A stretch of DNA of 64,000 nt from Micropterix aruncella. Lineage: Eukaryota > Arthropoda > Insecta > Lepidoptera > Micropterigidae. Under the pieces are notes generated by a model. That model made no database searches. It had not been told where the DNA came from and saw only the letters and a list, made by a program, of their open reading frames with translations. The translations under genes were made by a program, and so were the position numbers. The DNA lies in NCBI GenBank assembly GCA_944548615.1, contig OX155951.1, positions 22,788,606 to 22,852,605 on the forward strand, written 5' to 3'. The number at the start of each line of letters is the position of its first letter. Position 1 is the stretch's first letter. Below, in pieces: positions 61,283 through 64,000 of the stretch.

Positions 61283-62414
61283 CTATAATATAAAGTTCTC
61301 CCTGTGGCCCGGCCTAATGGTTCTACTTAAGGAACAAATTATCGGCCGGAAACTTAATAGTGGTTACGTTTTGGACTAACAAATATTCTCACAATGGTAA
61401 CTTTACCAAGATATTACTATGTAAAACTATTCATCTACTAAACCAGTCATTGAGTACAGAAATATATGCAAGTATCTCGAAAACAACACAGAAAAAATCA
61501 GCAGCACGGATAGTAGCGCAGATCAGTGTCACAAATCAGTACGGAAAGTGGAGTGACTTTTGTCACTGTAAAATTGTGTATCAAGTGCTGAAATCAGACG
61601 TTTAATTCTCAGACGGAACGTCAAAATCAGTGCGTATGACATTTTTTTAATCTGTTAAACGGGGGTGTCTCTTTTTAATTGCGCAACATCCAATGGGAGC
61701 GCACTTTTTCGTATAGTCTTGTTATTACATGTCATTTGCCAGCAACTTGCCCTTGATGGGCGGCATGGTTAATCTAAGAGAAAAAATATGATGCAGTACT
61801 CAGTAGTTGACATCCATGTCAAATATTGCTTCTAGTAACAGCAATGAAACATAAAATATCGCAAATTTGAAGTTTCCAACGCTATTTCCTTTTAGATTTA
61901 GCATTAAAATGACCAATTTTAGTAGTGTGTTTTTTTTAAATAGGCGAGGTAGCAATACTTAGATGGCAATTTAAGAAGAAGAATCATACAATGGGCTCCC
62001 GATCTGCGCGTAAGTGAGTGATCAGCTGTGATGTTACGCGAATGTCAGCTGACGTTACGACCTCGAATGAACTCGATTAGGGTAGAGACATACTTAGTTT
62101 TAGAAAATCTCAAAATATTTATATCTACAAAACGACACGGCAAGTTTTATTCAAACTCTTAGGAATTAGTTCTTATAATGGCCACTTCAAGTGGTTAAAT
62201 TTTCCGCGCTTATGAACTATACAGTCTGTATATCTAGGGCCTTTCCAGAAAAATAATCAACTCTTTCTTAGAAAAATTATCTAAAACTGCGATTTGCGCA
62301 TCTCAAATTCTATGGCTTCGAAGGGGGAGTGAATGGGTGGTAAGGTGAACGCTCACATGTGGCAAGACAGCTGTCCTAAACCTACCACAGCCGGTTCGTA
62401 AGTCCGGAATCCAC

Positions 62415-62446
<32 letters not shown>

Positions 62447-63190
62447 TAGCTTAAAAAGCAAACATTTTCAATACAATCTCAGTGTTTCTAGATTCTATAT
62501 CGAGCGAGCAATTGAAGCAAAGGCCATACTTACGAAGTTAGAGCTGACTCTTCCTTTTTTACTTCGCTTGGTGTTCTCGGACAAACTGTTGGGTAAGGAA
62601 GATACACGTTTACATTTCTTGTCCCTGTTAAGTTCTGTTTTAATGAATTCAAATTCAAACTTTTTGTGTTACTTTACTTTGTTTTTATCAAAGTGTTTCT
62701 CCGTCATTGAAATTGTGTAAACCCAAAGCAGGGGCAATGCACCTAAATTCTGAAATTTCATCTCATTTTTGTAAGCGCCCTGTTCCCAGCACCAACAAGT
62801 GATTCAGCAGTGTGCGTGGCTGGGCAAATCAAATCTTGGCAACTAGATTTTCCAAATAAGCAAAATATGGTCCGATCTATGCACTAGGCGGGGATTCAGG
62901 GTTAATATTTGCCAGCTGCGGATGCCTTAAAGCCATTTTTAAATTTGAAACAAAAAAATATGTTGTTTCAGTGTATGAAATGAGTAAAGTTTTACAGTAG
63001 AACGCAAACAAATCTAAAAGAAAGCGACAAATCACCAAATGTAAAATATCCTGATAATTCAAAAATATTTGTTTTTTGTAAATTGCGCAGAACTCCGACG
63101 GTGTATAGATAAATGTGTAAGGACAAAAGTGTTCTTTTTACAAGAGCTTTCAAACAGAAGAAAGACAATCGGGATCGGATACGAAGGAGA
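61283..63190. other. No gene recognised
   Basis: An 81-codon frame at 61360-61605 has no recognisable domain. (TA)n(GA)n microsatellite at 62415-62447. The inverse of the 36-bp block from 53.7 kb lies at 62191-62226. Confidence 0.35.
62415..62447. repeat. (TA)n(GA)n microsatellite
   Basis: Short pure TA then GA run. Confidence 0.9.
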
Positions 63191-63195
63191 GGAGA

Positions 63196-64000
63196 TATTT
63201 ATTTATTTATTTAAGAATTAATTACTATGAAACATTGATTAGCTTATAAAAATAACAGGAACCGAATGGCAAACCCTTAACCTTTTGCTTATTTGTTTCT
63301 GTCACCCAACTGGGACTAGCCCGTTCTAGGGTGGACAGGACTCCAATATTACAATCAAGATTGCTTGATTGCTTGGTTGCTTACAAATATATAAGTTTTA
63401 GTAAAAAGCTAATGACACTAAATTGCCCTAAAATGTGGTCTTCAGAATAAAATAAAAAAAAAATAATAATAAAAAAATATTAAAAGATAATATAATAAAT
63501 AAAATGCAATTCCATTATTTAATCTGCAATAAATATCATATAAAATTCGATTAAATAAAATAAATAAAGTTATATGTGAGAAAAGGAAGAAACGGTCATT
63601 AATATTTATTAATATAAAATTACCTAGTCTAAAAAGTATACTTCATTGTCAAAGTCAAATAATTTTTGGTAGTTAGTTCAATGTTAAAATATACTTAACA
63701 TATATGTTTAAAAATATGTTAATAATTTGTGCACCTAAGTTTTATTATACTATTATTTCTAACATTTGATGTATGGTTAGTCTGTCATGATTCGATAACC
63801 ATTTCTTTAGTTTATTTTTGAATTCCCTGAATGTCAAGTTCATTTTTAATTCCATATGGATCAGATTGTAAAATCTCGGCGCAATGAAAGAGTAATGTCT
63901 TTGTCCAAATGATGTTTTCCTTCTGGGTATTATTGAGCTATTTTCTAAAACTTGTCTCGTTGGTCGCCGGTTCTGAATTATTCCTAAATTTGAGTTACTG
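63196..64000 (-). mobile_element. LINE 3' part, running off the right edge
   Basis: Minus strand: RKTSFGQRHYSFIAPRFYNL then LKMNLTFREFKNKLKKWLSN closes the ORF at about 63775. The 3' UTR includes a hairpin-like CACCCTAGAACGGG...AGTTGGGTGAC segment (63300-63335) and ends in a TAAA-rich tail at 63196-63214. It is the same LINE group as at 57.2 and 5.7 kb. Confidence 0.75.

Noticed and set aside
61360..61605. 81-codon frame considered as a small gene
   Set aside because: No recognisable domain and no sign of splicing or regulation; left as unknown in the gene-free interval.

Overview
The window looks like intergenic, transposon-filled DNA from an arthropod, most likely an insect. It is AT-rich, its genes are split by short GT-AG introns, and it mixes GIY-YIG Penelope-like elements (PLEs), jockey/CR1- and RTE-like LINEs, a Ty3/gypsy element, PIF/Harbinger, hAT, piggyBac, mariner and IS630-like DNA transposons and a Helitron relic. 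I cannot name the species. No conserved housekeeping gene is visible. The only gene that may not belong to a transposon is a five-exon SAM-domain gene at the left edge, and it carries two lesions.

Layout. 1-1.7 kb: SAM-domain gene, minus strand, running off the left edge. 2.1-3.4 kb: minisatellite with a 73-bp higher-order period. 4.2-7.7 kb: an RTE-like LINE tail, a Harbinger scrap and a 5'-truncated jockey/CR1-like LINE with an open 461-codon reading frame. 8.3-13.6 kb: foldback elements, direct duplications, a PLE scrap and a 119-bp tandem array. 13.8-17.8 kb: a GC-rich repeat family, a 206-bp palindromic element and a LINE tail. 18.3-22.7 kb: a complete, apparently intact Harbinger element with transposase and Myb-like protein. 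24.2-28.0 kb: gypsy pol with one frameshift, and an LTR. 30.6-35.4 kb: LINE and PLE relics, a hAT MITE with 8-bp TSD and a piggyBac derivative with TTAA TSD. 36.8-53.7 kb: long (TA)n tracts with PLE copies beside them, including one almost intact PLE and a 1.4-kb palindrome; mariner and Helitron relics lie within this stretch. 54.5-55.6 kb: an intact IS630/Tc1-like transposase. 57.1-59.3 kb: a hAT element with a LINE inside it and a palindromic element inside the LINE. 59.3-64.0 kb: MITEs and the tail of another LINE.

How the parts relate. Three observations tie the window together. (1) Every PLE copy of the two related families ends at a (TA)n tract and most are joined head-to-head to inverted PLE sequence. 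(2) A 206-bp, almost perfectly palindromic unit with 12-14 bp target duplications occurs twice at the same length, with two partial copies. (3) Those units and the PLE 3' regions can be drawn with the same hammerhead-like fold, whose paired positions differ between families but stay complementary. The Harbinger element is self-contained: its two convergent genes, matching termini and TTA target duplication are what a mobile autonomous copy needs. All coordinates and exon joins were worked out by eye.
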